NCBI RefSeq assembly: GCF_019048265.1
Contig: NZ_CP077311.1
Location: 3,233,001 to 3,297,000 of the forward strand
Direction of reading: 5' to 3'
Source: Aeromonas sp. FDAARGOS 1405
GTDB lineage: Bacteria > Pseudomonadota > Gammaproteobacteria > Enterobacterales > Aeromonadaceae
Length of the DNA stretch: 64,000 nucleotides
In this document: piece by piece, positions 35,154 through 43,246 of the stretch
Layout of the letters: each line of letters starts with the position of its first letter
Numbering within the stretch: position 1 is the first letter of the stretch
The notes under the pieces: generated by a model
What the model saw: only the letters and a program-made list of their open reading frames with translations
What the model was told of the DNA's origin: nothing
Database searches by the model: none
Position numbers and translations under genes: made by a program

Positions 35154-35533
35154 AAGGTTGGGTCGTCAGTGGGGGAGAGGGTGCGCGGCGCCTGTGGCCG
35201 TTTGGCTTTGGGCAAACCCGCGACAACCCGCTCATAGGAGTGGAGCACCCAGCCTTGCCAGAGATCATCCGGCAAGGTGCTGTTCAGGGTCACTGTGTTC
35301 CAGTGTTGTTTGTTCATATGCCAGCCCGGTTTGACCTCGGGGTGGATCTCGCGCAGCAGCAACGCTAGCTCGGGCTCGCACTTGAGGTTGATGGTAAGCG
35401 GCTCGGCCTGCCAATCCACCAGCGCGAACATCTTGCCCGCGATGCGGTAGACCAGGATCTCCGGGCCAAACGGTGTATCTTCGGTGGTGCCCGGCAGGGA
35501 GAGCAGAAAGTGGCGCAAACGGGTCAAATCCAT
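35150..35533 (-). CDS. MmcQ/YjbR family protein
   Basis: 127 residues. The pattern LRHFLLSLPGTTEDTPFGPEILVYRIAGKMFALVDW, then LKCEPELALLLRE, GWHMNKQHWNTVTL and a C-terminal SYERVVAGLPK, matches the MmcQ/YjbR 'double-wing' fold. Family members are often annotated as DNA-binding, but that is not established. It is the first gene of a two-gene operon with the GNAT acetyltransferase. Confidence 0.88.
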   Translation of the reverse strand: MDLTRLRHFLLSLPGTTEDTPFGPEILVYRIAGKMFALVDWQAEPLTINLKCEPELALLLREIHPEVKPGWHMNKQHWNTVTLNSTLPDDLWQGWVLHSYERVVAGLPKAKRPQAPRTLSPTDDPTL

Positions 35534-35650
35534 GGTGGGTTCTCGCGCAAGGGGTGATCCGGGTCATGTCAGGCGCATATCTATCGGCGGGCCTGTTCTG
35601 TTAATATGCGCCAGCCGAGTATACCCCCCATCACCAAGGGAGCCTATTGG

Positions 35651-36442
35651 ATGTTGTATCACAAGACTTTCGAACTGGGTCCCGAGCGGGATTGGGTGGT
35701 GTTTGTCCACGGCGCCGGTGGCAGCTCCTCCATCTGGTTCAAGCAGCTGCGCGCCTATCGCGAGCACTTCAATGTGCTGCTGCTGGACTTGCGCGGCCAC
35801 GGCCAGTCCCACCAGCTGCAACAGGTGGTCAAGGGCCACTACAGCTTTCGGGAAGTGACCGAAGATATCGTTCGGCTGCTCGATCATCTCGATATCCGCC
35901 GCGCCCACTTTGTCGGCATCTCCCTTGGTACCATCCTGATTCGCCATCTGGCCGAGCTCTGCCCGGAGCGGGTCAAGAGCATGGTACTGGGGGGCGCCAT
36001 CCTGCGGCTCGATATCCGATCGCGGGTGCTGGTGCAGCTGGGCCGACTCGGCCAGCACTTCCTGCCCTATATGTGGCTCTACCGGCTGTTTGCCTTCATC
36101 ATCATGCCGCGCCAGCACCATCAGGAGTCGCGCAATCTCTTTGTGCGCGAGGCCCGCAAGCTCTGCCAGAAAGAGTTCAAGCGCTGGTTCCGCCTCGCCA
36201 CCGAGGTCAACCCGCTGATGCGCTATTTTCGCGAACGCTCCCTGCCCATTCCCACCCTCTATGTGATGGGGGAGGAGGATCATATGTTTCTGGCACCGGT
36301 GCGCGAACAGGTGGCCATCGATGCCAGCTCCTCGTTGGCGGTGATCCAGCGGTGCGGCCATGTCTGCAATGTGGAGCAGCCGGAACAGTTTAATCGTCGT
36401 ACGCTGGCATTTATTCAATCGCTGGGGTGCGGACGGAAATAA
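35651..36442 (+). CDS. Alpha/beta hydrolase
   Basis: 263-residue serine hydrolase. It has an oxyanion-site HGAGGSS near residue 21 and the nucleophile elbow GISLGT near 98. The acid is probably in MGEEDHMF and the histidine in RCGHVCNVEQP. The ATG at 35651 is chosen because AAGGGAG sits 7-13 bases before it and the fold begins immediately. The track-length start at 35606 would add an unstructured leader. It is divergent from the YjbR-like operon. The substrate is unknown; a lipase or esterase role is possible because the cap is basic (RQHHQESRNLFVREARK). Confidence 0.85.
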   Translation: MLYHKTFELGPERDWVVFVHGAGGSSSIWFKQLRAYREHFNVLLLDLRGHGQSHQLQQVVKGHYSFREVTEDIVRLLDHLDIRRAHFVGISLGTILIRHLAELCPERVKSMVLGGAILRLDIRSRVLVQLGRLGQHFLPYMWLYRLFAFIIMPRQHHQESRNLFVREARKLCQKEFKRWFRLATEVNPLMRYFRERSLPIPTLYVMGEEDHMFLAPVREQVAIDASSSLAVIQRCGHVCNVEQPEQFNRRTLAFIQSLGCGRK

Positions 36443-36693
36443 GGATTCGTTACGCTGTGCATTCAGGTCATGCTACAGCGGCATTGCAAGCAGGCCGTGA
36501 GCAAAGCGCTGCCAACGTGCAATAGATGTCGCTGTCTTGGCGATCGTATAAGCCGCATACTTTCAAGCTACAAGGGGTGATCTGCCCCTCTGATTCTTTA
36601 TAATGCCCCCCTTTAAAATCGCCGGACCCGGGTTCGGCGCGCGCTGATGGCTGGCTACGTCATCAGGCAGATCATCAGGATTGAGAAACGGTT

Positions 36694-38064
36694 ATGCATA
36701 CTCTGGAACAGCTGCGCGCAGGTGAACTGTGCGGTGCCCGCCATCTGAAGCTTTGTGAAAATCTGACGGAGTTTCCCCCTGAGATCCTAAGCCTTAAAGA
36801 GACGCTGGAGGTGCTGGATTTGACCGGCAACCAGCTAAGCACGCTCCCTGACGAGCTGGCCGGGTTTGGCAAACTGCGCATCATCTTCTGCTCCGAGAAC
36901 CGCTTTACCGAGCTGCCCGAGGTGCTGGGGCGCTGCCCGGCGCTCACCATGGTGGGCTTTAAGGCCAACCGGATTGCCACCGTGTCGGCCAAAGCGCTGC
37001 CCGCCGGTTTGCGCTGGCTGATCCTGACCGATAACGCAATTGAACGGCTGCCCGATGAGCTGGGCCAGTGCGACGCCCTGCAAAAGCTGATGCTGGCGGG
37101 CAACCGCCTACGCGAGCTGCCGACGAGCCTTGCCAACTGTCGCAATCTGGAGTTGCTGCGCATCGCCGCCAACCGCATCGAACGCTTCCCCGAGTGGCTG
37201 CTCTCTCTGCCGCGCCTTTCATGGCTTGCCTACTCCGGCAACCCCTTTAGTGAAGGGGAGGAGGCGCGGGCCATCGATGATGCCCATGTCACGCCGATTG
37301 CCTGGGAGACGCTGGCGCTGGGCGAGCTGCTGGGTCAGGGGGCATCCGGCGTTATCCATCGCGCCACCCTTGTGGGTAATCCTGCTGATGAAGTGACTCA
37401 GGCGAGCGGCAGAGCCGATGCCAGTCAGGTTGCGGTCAAGCTGTTCAAGGGGGCGGTGACCAGCGATGGATTGCCTCGCTGTGAGATGGCGGCGTCGCTA
37501 GCGGCGGGCACTCATCCCAACCTTATCAAGGTGATAGGCAAGGTGGCGGATCACCCCTCCGGCATTCCGGCGCTGGTGATGGAGCTGATCGACCCGGCCT
37601 TTGCCAATCTGGCCGGACCGCCGAGCCTGGACTCCTGCACCCGGGATATCTATCCCGATGGGCTGTGCCTGAGTGTGCCGGATGCGCTGGCAATGGCCCA
37701 TGGTATCGCCTCGGTGGCGGGCCATCTGCACCGCGCGGGCATCATGCACGGGGATCTCTACGGTCACAATATTCTGTTTTCCCGTGGGTCTGACGCACCG
37801 GCTCGCGCCCTGCTGGGGGATTTTGGCGCCGCTTCTTTATATGAGCGCAGCAACCGCGAGCGGGCCGTGGGCCTTGAGCGACTGGAAGTGCGCGCCTTTG
37901 GTTGCCTGCTGGAGGAGCTGTTGGCCCATTGCGATACGCAAGACTCACCGCTTGATGGGTTGCATCAGCTCAAAGCGGCCTGCCTCTCGGAACTCCCCGC
38001 CGATCGTCCCGATTTTGCTTTTATCGAGCGCCAGCTGGCGGCCGTTCGCGCCACACTGTCGTGA
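36694..38064 (+). CDS. Leucine-rich-repeat protein kinase fusion
   Basis: 456-residue cytosolic protein with two modules. Residues about 15-190 hold seven or eight bacterial LRRs of the LxxLxLxxNxLxxLP type (VLDLTGNQLSTLPDEL, RWLILTDNAIERLPDEL, LMLAGNRLRELPTSL). Residues about 205-450 form a Ser/Thr-kinase-like domain. It carries a glycine loop GQGASGVIHRA, the lysine in VAVKLFKG, a catalytic loop HGDLYGHN (about 352-359) and DFGAAS (about 375). No signal peptide or membrane helix is seen. Neighbours are unrelated, so it is a stand-alone unit, ended by the hairpin at 38074-38103. Such fusions are rare in bacteria; the target is unknown. Confidence 0.88.
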   Translation: MHTLEQLRAGELCGARHLKLCENLTEFPPEILSLKETLEVLDLTGNQLSTLPDELAGFGKLRIIFCSENRFTELPEVLGRCPALTMVGFKANRIATVSAKALPAGLRWLILTDNAIERLPDELGQCDALQKLMLAGNRLRELPTSLANCRNLELLRIAANRIERFPEWLLSLPRLSWLAYSGNPFSEGEEARAIDDAHVTPIAWETLALGELLGQGASGVIHRATLVGNPADEVTQASGRADASQVAVKLFKGAVTSDGLPRCEMAASLAAGTHPNLIKVIGKVADHPSGIPALVMELIDPAFANLAGPPSLDSCTRDIYPDGLCLSVPDALAMAHGIASVAGHLHRAGIMHGDLYGHNILFSRGSDAPARALLGDFGAASLYERSNRERAVGLERLEVRAFGCLLEELLAHCDTQDSPLDGLHQLKAACLSELPADRPDFAFIERQLAAVRATLS

Positions 38065-38073
38065 TCTTTCTGG

Positions 38074-38115
38074 CGTTGGCAGGCACGAGTTGGCCTGCCA
38101 ACGTCATTCCTTTTA
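38074..38115 (+). terminator. Terminator after LRR-kinase gene
   Basis: CGTTGGCAGGC (38074-38084) pairs perfectly with GCCTGCCAACG (38093-38103), loop ACGAGTTG, followed by TCATTCCTTTTATT. Confidence 0.75.
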
Positions 38116-38306
38116 TTCATTCATCGCCATACACCCATGACGTTTTTGCATGGGTTGGTATGCCACTGCCCGTCATAAACGCACCCAATAGCGATCATTG
38201 CGACAGTGAGGCGCACGGCAAGGGAAGGCCCCGTCATTTGCCCGATAACACGCAGAGACTGCGCGGCAAAAAGGGGAGGGCAGAGGGTTGCGCGGTGCGG
38301 GTTAAG

Positions 38307-38335
38307 TTGTGATATTGAGGCATCTTTAGTATAGA
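38307..38335 (+). promoter_or_regulatory. tpm promoter
   Basis: TTGTGA (38307-38312), 17 bases, TATAGA (38330-38335). The -10 lies only 12 bases from the ATG at 38348, giving a very short leader of about 6 bases with no room for a ribosome site. So either a leaderless-like start or an alternative promoter applies. Confidence 0.4.
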
Positions 38336-38347
38336 AGGGTAATAACG

Positions 38348-38995
38348 ATGGAAGCTGCGTTTTGGCATCAGCGTTGGGAAGAGAACCGGATTGGCTTTCA
38401 TCAGGCGGACTTCAACCATTGGCTGCAATCCTGGTGGTCGGCCCAGCAAGCGGACGAGCCGGTGCTGGTTCCCCTGTGCGGCAAGTCCCGCGACATGCTC
38501 TGGCTGAGCGCTCAGGGTCATCCGGTCGACGGTTTCGAGCTATCGAGCCTTGCCGTCAGCCAGTTCTTCAGTGAAAACCAGCTCGCCGCTACGGTGAGCG
38601 AAGTGGGCCCTTATCAGTGTCATCAGGTGGACAGCCTGCGCATTTTTCAGGGGGATTTTTTCGCCGCCCCGAGTCTGAGTCGCCATTACCGGCTGGTCTA
38701 TGATCGCGCGGCGCTGATCGCCCTGCCGACCGCAATGCGCCGCCAGTATGCGGCCCTGATCAGCTCGCTGGTGGAGACCGGTGGCCAGATCCTGCTGGTG
38801 ACCCTTGAATATCAGCCTGAGCAGCAGAGTCAGCCCCCCTTCTCGGTGGGGGAGATGGAGGTGCGGGCGCTGTTCGAACGGGACTTTCGTATCGAGGTGC
38901 TGGGGCGCGCCGCCGAGGTGGATCACCCGCGGGTGTTGTCGGGTCAGCTCTCCTACTTCGATGAGGTTGCCTACCGGCTGGTTCGCCGGGGTTAA
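38348..38995 (+). CDS. tpm: Thiopurine S-methyltransferase
   Basis: 215-residue SAM-dependent methyltransferase. The start AAFWHQRWEENRIGFHQADFN is diagnostic for bacterial TPMT. The SAM site contains LVPLCGKSRDMLWLSAQGHPVDGFELS. VYDRAALIALP and the aromatic C-terminal SYFDEVAYRL are conserved. Bacterial homologues methylate selenium and tellurium compounds and are linked to tellurite resistance. The start is fixed by family alignment even though the upstream ribosome site is poor. Confidence 0.93.
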   Translation: MEAAFWHQRWEENRIGFHQADFNHWLQSWWSAQQADEPVLVPLCGKSRDMLWLSAQGHPVDGFELSSLAVSQFFSENQLAATVSEVGPYQCHQVDSLRIFQGDFFAAPSLSRHYRLVYDRAALIALPTAMRRQYAALISSLVETGGQILLVTLEYQPEQQSQPPFSVGEMEVRALFERDFRIEVLGRAAEVDHPRVLSGQLSYFDEVAYRLVRRG

Positions 38996-39069
38996 CGGGC
39001 AGCTAACGGGCGAGCAAAGGGTGATCTGCGCCGACAAATCATCGGGCTATGCGCTCTTCGCTACCTCCT

Positions 39070-39111
39070 TTGACGTAGATCAACGTGATTGGCGGGGGGA
39101 GTGCCTAATAT
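39070..39111 (+). promoter_or_regulatory. FNR-type promoter of candidate FnrS-like RNA
   Basis: TTGACGTAGATCAA (39070-39083) matches the FNR box TTGAT-N4-ATCAA with one mismatch. A -10 TAATAT follows at 39106-39111. With a start near 39118 the FNR box is centred at -41.5, the standard class II activator position. No coding gene follows on this strand. Confidence 0.65.
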
Positions 39112-39117
39112 GAGGCT

Positions 39118-39275
39118 GTTTCTCAATCACTGTTGGCATTGCAAAGCGAGTATCGGGTCTTTCCCGCTTGCTGATCAGCAACTCAGTGTCTGATTTTCAC
39201 GCTCATGTTCACTTTTGGCGGCTTTGGTCGCAATTGTTATGGTTTTTCCAGCCGACCCTGATGGGTCGGCTTTTT
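39118..39275 (+). ncRNA. Candidate FnrS-like anaerobic small RNA
   Basis: The 330-base gap between tpm and the protease gene holds no coding frame. It has an FNR-type promoter and a terminator. GCCGACCC (39251-39258) pairs with GGGTCGGC (39263-39270), loop TGAT, then TTTTT. E. coli FnrS, an Hfq-dependent RNA made under FNR control, ends in nearly the same hairpin (GCCGACTTTGATGAGTCGGC) with CAATTG about 20 bases before it; CAATTG also occurs here just upstream of the stem. The body is otherwise different and somewhat longer (about 158 against 122 bases). The start is predicted from the -10 only. Confidence 0.6.
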
Positions 39276-39325
39276 ATTGTCTGTGATTTGCCGCGGGCAG
39301 GAAAATGGAGGATGTCGAGGCCTGA

Positions 39326-42127
39326 TCAGGCCTCGAAGGTGGCGGCATTGAGCCGAAATGCCCGTGGATCATCGATAAACTGGCCAGTGATCCGCTCGTC
39401 ATGTTCGTGCCCGTGACCATAGCTGCAGAGGATCAGCCGATCGGAGGTGCGCGAACGCAGCTGGGTGATAAAGCGCACCAGATCGGCGCGACTCAACTTG
39501 CCCACCTCGTCGCAGACTCTTTCGCGCTGATCAAACCCCAGATCCTTGTTGCCGATGCTGACCCACAGCCGCTGGCCGCGACTGCGCAGGTTGGCATCCC
39601 GCTCGCTCAGCTGGGCTTGCAGCCCTGCCTTGCTCTCCTGCCACTGCTGCTCGGTAAATTCGAGCATGGCGAGCGGAAAGAGGTCGATAAACTCCTCCAC
39701 CGCATCGAGCAGGATCTGCGGCCCTGCCACCGGCGACTGGATATAGAAGATCAGGCCCGGGTGGCGATTGAGGGGCAGGTTGCCGGCACCCACCACATAC
39801 CCCAGTTGCTGACGGGTACGCAGCTCGTGGAAGAAGGTGGAGGACATGATGTGGTTCGCCAGAGTGAAGCAGGCGAGATCCCGCGCACGGGTGGTGCGGG
39901 ACTGGTAGTAGACCAGCAGTGCCGAGTCTTCGTGATCGCAACCCTGCTCGCGAATAAGGGTGCCTCTGTCCTGAATGGAGATGAGCGGGCGGCGGGTCTC
40001 GCCGCTCGGCTTGCTGCTGCTGCCATTGATGTCGCTCAGGTGACGATCCATCAGGGCGGCCAGCTCCAGTGCTTCCGCGGCAGTCCAGTCGCCGTGTACC
40101 AGTGCCTCGACATGCACCTCGCCAAACAGCTGGGCCACGAAGCCGGGCATCTCCTCCAGCTCGACGGTGCGCAGGTGGCGCAGCAACTGCTCGAACGGCG
40201 GGTTGTTGGGTTGCAGCAAACTGGTGAGCTGGTTAAAGAGTTGGGAGATGGGGCGCGCCTTGGACTGGTTATCCCAGTTGCGAATGAGCTGCTCCTTGAT
40301 CTCGGCGAAGCGACCCGGATCCGGATACCCCAGGGTGCGGTTGCCGAGGATCATGTCGAGCAACAGCGGCTGCTTGTCGGCAAAGCCGCTCAGGTTGATG
40401 GTAAAGCCCCCCTGATGGGCATAGATCTGGTAACCCAGCCCAGCCAGCTCCGCCGGATAGGTGAGGGCGTTGAGGTGGTCGGCCAACAGCTCCACGGCGA
40501 GGCGCGCCATGGCGATATTGCGCGGATTTTTGACCGCATGTTCGCTGTCGATGGAGATATAGAGATTGCCCTTGGGCACGCTGAACAGGTGCTCATGAAG
40601 GTGCCAGAGGCGAAAACCGGGGCGATCGATAAGGCAGGCGGGCATGTCGGCGGCAAGCTCGGGCGTGCGCGGATCGAGCCTACTGCTGATAAAGGGGTTG
40701 GGTTTGGGCAGCGCCAGCGCCGGATCCGGCTCGCTCTGCTGCCAGCGAATTTTCTCGGCCTCGGTAATGGTCGCCACGCTGTAGGGGGTCTGATACCAGC
40801 GGGCCAGCCGATCGGTTGCCACTTCCGGCGCAGTGATGGTGATACGCAGGTTGTGCGGGGTGAGCTTGGCGAGGAAGCGGCGGATCAGCCCCTCGTCATA
40901 TTCGCGCATCATGTAGTCGCCGTAGAGCAGATCCTCAGGTTTGTAGCTAAAGAGGTTGAGCACCAGCCCCGACACTGTATCGAGGGGGCGGCCGCGCTCC
41001 TGAAAGCGGAACGCCGATTCGAGCACGGTCCGTTTTTCGTCATAGCGCCAGCTCTGCAGCCCTTCGCGGCCGATCAGTTTCAGATAGCCAAACAGGGCGG
41101 CGAGGATGTCGTCCACATGCTCAAGGCCCAGAGGGGTGAGGCCGAAGTTGACGCCAAAATCCTTGAAGTTGGCGCCACTGATGCCACCGCCCGCCGAGAG
41201 CTGGTTGACCCAGCCTTTCGCCTTGAGCAGGGAGAGCAGGCTGCCATCCCCCTCGTAGCCAATCAGATGGCTCAGGAAGGTGAGGGGCTTTTTGTCGTAA
41301 AACTCGTCCACATTGGGCAAGGGGAAGCTGAGCGACAGCTTGCGGGTCTCCTTGACCGGATTGATGTGGATGCGCACGCCGAGATCGTCGAGCCGGTAGA
41401 GCGGCATGGTGAGGGTCGGGGTTCCCAAATTGCGATTCAAAATGGGAGCAAAGTAGCGACAGCACCACTGCAACTGGGTATCGATGGATTCCGGCGAGAT
41501 CATCACCAGTGCCATGCGATCCGCGCTGTAGTGGCTTTCGTAAAAACGGATAAGGTCGGAGCGCAGATCCCGTCCCGGCAGATCGGCCAGGGTATCGAGG
41601 TTGCCCACCGAGAACTTGGAGAAGGGGTGCGCCGGGTTGACTGTCTCTTTATGCACCTGATAGCTGCGGCGCATGTCGTCCTGCAGCTTGAGGCGATACT
41701 CGGAGTCGACCGCGTTGCGCTCCTTGTCCACCCACTCCGGATCAAAGGTGGGGCAGATAAAAAACTGGGAGAAGCGATCCAGCCCCGCTTCGAAGAAGCC
41801 GTTGTCGATCTCGAAGAAGAAGTTGGTGAACTCGGTGCCGGTCCAGGCGTTGTTGCTGCCGCCATGACGGCTCATAAATTGCTGGTACTCACCAGGCTTG
41901 GGGTAGGTGCAGGTGCCGAGAAACAGCATGTGCTCCAGAAAATGGGCCATTCCCTGCCGGTCGGCGGGATCGTCAAAATGGCCGGTATTGACCGCTAGCG
42001 AGGCGGCGGATTTGTCGGTGTCGGGATCACAAATCAACAAGACCCTGAGCCGGTTGGCCAGCTCCAGAAAATGGTATTGCCGATGGTCATTGGGACTGGC
42101 ATATGGGCTCATTGGCGTGTGACTCAC
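39326..42127 (-). CDS. M16 metalloprotease (insulysin/pitrilysin family)
   Basis: 933-residue zinc protease. The inverted motif HFLEH (H62, E65, H66) with the distal E143 in VDSEYRL completes the zinc site; the 81-residue spacing equals that of pitrilysin. The four M16 half-domains span the length. The second pair is inactive, as usual, and contains FFHELRTRQQLGYVV. Unlike periplasmic E. coli PtrA it shows no signal peptide, so it is probably cytosolic and degrades peptides there. It is a single gene, divergent from sixA. Confidence 0.92.
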   Translation of the reverse strand: MSHTPMSPYASPNDHRQYHFLELANRLRVLLICDPDTDKSAASLAVNTGHFDDPADRQGMAHFLEHMLFLGTCTYPKPGEYQQFMSRHGGSNNAWTGTEFTNFFFEIDNGFFEAGLDRFSQFFICPTFDPEWVDKERNAVDSEYRLKLQDDMRRSYQVHKETVNPAHPFSKFSVGNLDTLADLPGRDLRSDLIRFYESHYSADRMALVMISPESIDTQLQWCCRYFAPILNRNLGTPTLTMPLYRLDDLGVRIHINPVKETRKLSLSFPLPNVDEFYDKKPLTFLSHLIGYEGDGSLLSLLKAKGWVNQLSAGGGISGANFKDFGVNFGLTPLGLEHVDDILAALFGYLKLIGREGLQSWRYDEKRTVLESAFRFQERGRPLDTVSGLVLNLFSYKPEDLLYGDYMMREYDEGLIRRFLAKLTPHNLRITITAPEVATDRLARWYQTPYSVATITEAEKIRWQQSEPDPALALPKPNPFISSRLDPRTPELAADMPACLIDRPGFRLWHLHEHLFSVPKGNLYISIDSEHAVKNPRNIAMARLAVELLADHLNALTYPAELAGLGYQIYAHQGGFTINLSGFADKQPLLLDMILGNRTLGYPDPGRFAEIKEQLIRNWDNQSKARPISQLFNQLTSLLQPNNPPFEQLLRHLRTVELEEMPGFVAQLFGEVHVEALVHGDWTAAEALELAALMDRHLSDINGSSSKPSGETRRPLISIQDRGTLIREQGCDHEDSALLVYYQSRTTRARDLACFTLANHIMSSTFFHELRTRQQLGYVVGAGNLPLNRHPGLIFYIQSPVAGPQILLDAVEEFIDLFPLAMLEFTEQQWQESKAGLQAQLSERDANLRSRGQRLWVSIGNKDLGFDQRERVCDEVGKLSRADLVRFITQLRSRTSDRLILCSYGHGHEHDERITGQFIDDPRAFRLNAATFEA

Positions 42128-42274
42128 GTTGGATTTATTTGAATTTAAACATGATTATCGACCCCGCTATCCCGTCAGGCAAACCCTTTTCTGAGAGGTA
42201 GCGCAATTGTTTCCACACCCGTGGCGGGGTAAGATCCCCCGGCTATCAAAACAGGCCCGTTGGGCGAGGTTGTA

Positions 42275-42742
42275 ATGAAGATCTATATCATGCGTCATGG
42301 CCAGGCTGGCATGAATGCGAAAACAGATGAACAGCGTCCATTGACCGAGCAGGGTATTGAAGAGTCTATCCAGATGGCCCGCTGGCTGGCGCCTCAGCTG
42401 ATTGGCCCGCTGGATCGGGTGATCCACAGCAACTATCTGCGGGCACGCCAGACCTGGCAAGCCATATGCAGTGAATTACCTGACGCAGCAGCCGTTGAAG
42501 AGAGTGGCGACATTACCCCTTACGGTGATCCCGTTTTCGTGGCCAGCTACCTCACCACCCTGGCGCAGCAACATGACCAGATCCTGATGGTCAGCCATCT
42601 GCCGCTGGTGGGTTATCTGGTGCAAAGCCTCTGCCCGGCCGCAGGAGCACCCATGTTCGCCACCTCAGGGATCGCCTGTATCGAGTGGCACGATGGCAAA
42701 GGAGCCTTGCTCTGGCTCGAAGGGCCGCATACAATAGGCTAA
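42275..42742 (+). CDS. sixA: Phosphohistidine phosphatase SixA
   Basis: 155-residue histidine phosphatase with the N-terminal catalytic RHG (H8 in MKIYIMRHGQAG). A second histidine lies in ILMVSHLPLVGYL. In E. coli SixA removes phosphate from His of ArcB and of the nitrogen PTS protein NPr. The ATG at 42275 is chosen because GAGGT precedes it and the protein must start at MKIYIMRHG. An upstream in-frame start adds four residues without support. Confidence 0.93.
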   Translation: MKIYIMRHGQAGMNAKTDEQRPLTEQGIEESIQMARWLAPQLIGPLDRVIHSNYLRARQTWQAICSELPDAAAVEESGDITPYGDPVFVASYLTTLAQQHDQILMVSHLPLVGYLVQSLCPAAGAPMFATSGIACIEWHDGKGALLWLEGPHTIG

Positions 42743-42839
42743 AAGTTAATAAAAAGTTATAGATTGAATTTTTTGGGAAGAGATGGGCGAGTTTTCCGGA
42801 TTTTTATAAATATTTTACGGAATTAATTCGCAGAAGCTG

Positions 42840-42847
42840 CTGTCATA
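42840..42847 (+). promoter_or_regulatory. PhoB-type half site upstream of ytfK
   Basis: CTGTCATA lies 28 bases before the ytfK ATG and is identical to one PhoB direct-repeat unit. The second unit 11 bases on (ATACAAC) is poor, so this is at most a degenerate Pho box. E. coli ytfK is linked to phosphate stress, which makes it worth noting. Confidence 0.3.
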
Positions 42848-42875
42848 CGGATACAACTGCAAGAGGTTGCAAACG

Positions 42876-43082
42876 ATGAGAGTGTTCAAGAAGTACCTGC
42901 CACTGATGGTGGCAAAGCATGTCAAAACCTTCTTTAAAGGTCGGATTTACATTCATGGTCGGGGGCGGTTTGATTTCCAATCCGGTTTGTTGCTGATGCC
43001 AAATCCGGCGGATATTCCCCACCGCCAGACAGTCACCGAGGTCAACGAGCTGATCTCAAGATTGCACATGGATGCCGCGTGA
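42876..43082 (+). CDS. ytfK: DUF1107 protein YtfK
   Basis: 68 residues. VFKKYLPLMVAKHVKTFFKGRIYIHGRGRFDF and the ending EVNELISRLHMDAA align with E. coli YtfK (DUF1107). YtfK binds SpoT and promotes (p)ppGpp accumulation during phosphate and fatty-acid starvation in E. coli. The ATG at 42876 follows AGAGG. It has a GC-poor 5' region and is ended by the hairpin at 43111-43140. Its place next to sixA is not the E. coli arrangement. Confidence 0.9.
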   Translation: MRVFKKYLPLMVAKHVKTFFKGRIYIHGRGRFDFQSGLLLMPNPADIPHRQTVTEVNELISRLHMDAA

Positions 43083-43110
43083 TGCGCTTCTGAACCTGTT
43101 TCTGCACTGA

Positions 43111-43141
43111 TATGCCCGCACCTTTGCGGGCATATTTGTTT
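43111..43141 (+). terminator. Terminator after ytfK
   Basis: TATGCCCGCA (43111-43120) pairs with TGCGGGCATA (43125-43134), loop CCTT, followed by TTTGTTT. It overlaps the longest reading of the next gene, which supports the later start at 43247. Confidence 0.85.
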
Positions 43142-43246
43142 CTGGCGACTGGCTTTCGCGCGATGCCTGGTCAGCTCCGCACCTTTGTTTATTTTCCGTC
43201 GCTCCCTATACTGGCCCGCTGTTGTCTCTTCGGTCTGGATCGTTTC

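Noticed and set aside
39230..39250. TTGGCG-N17-TATGGT as a promoter
   Set aside because: It would start transcription directly at the terminator stem of the candidate small RNA, so it is probably chance.
39401..41998. 865-residue plus-strand frame opposite the M16 protease
   Set aside because: The minus strand has a complete zinc site with correct spacing. The plus frame is compositionally artificial and runs through a known gene.
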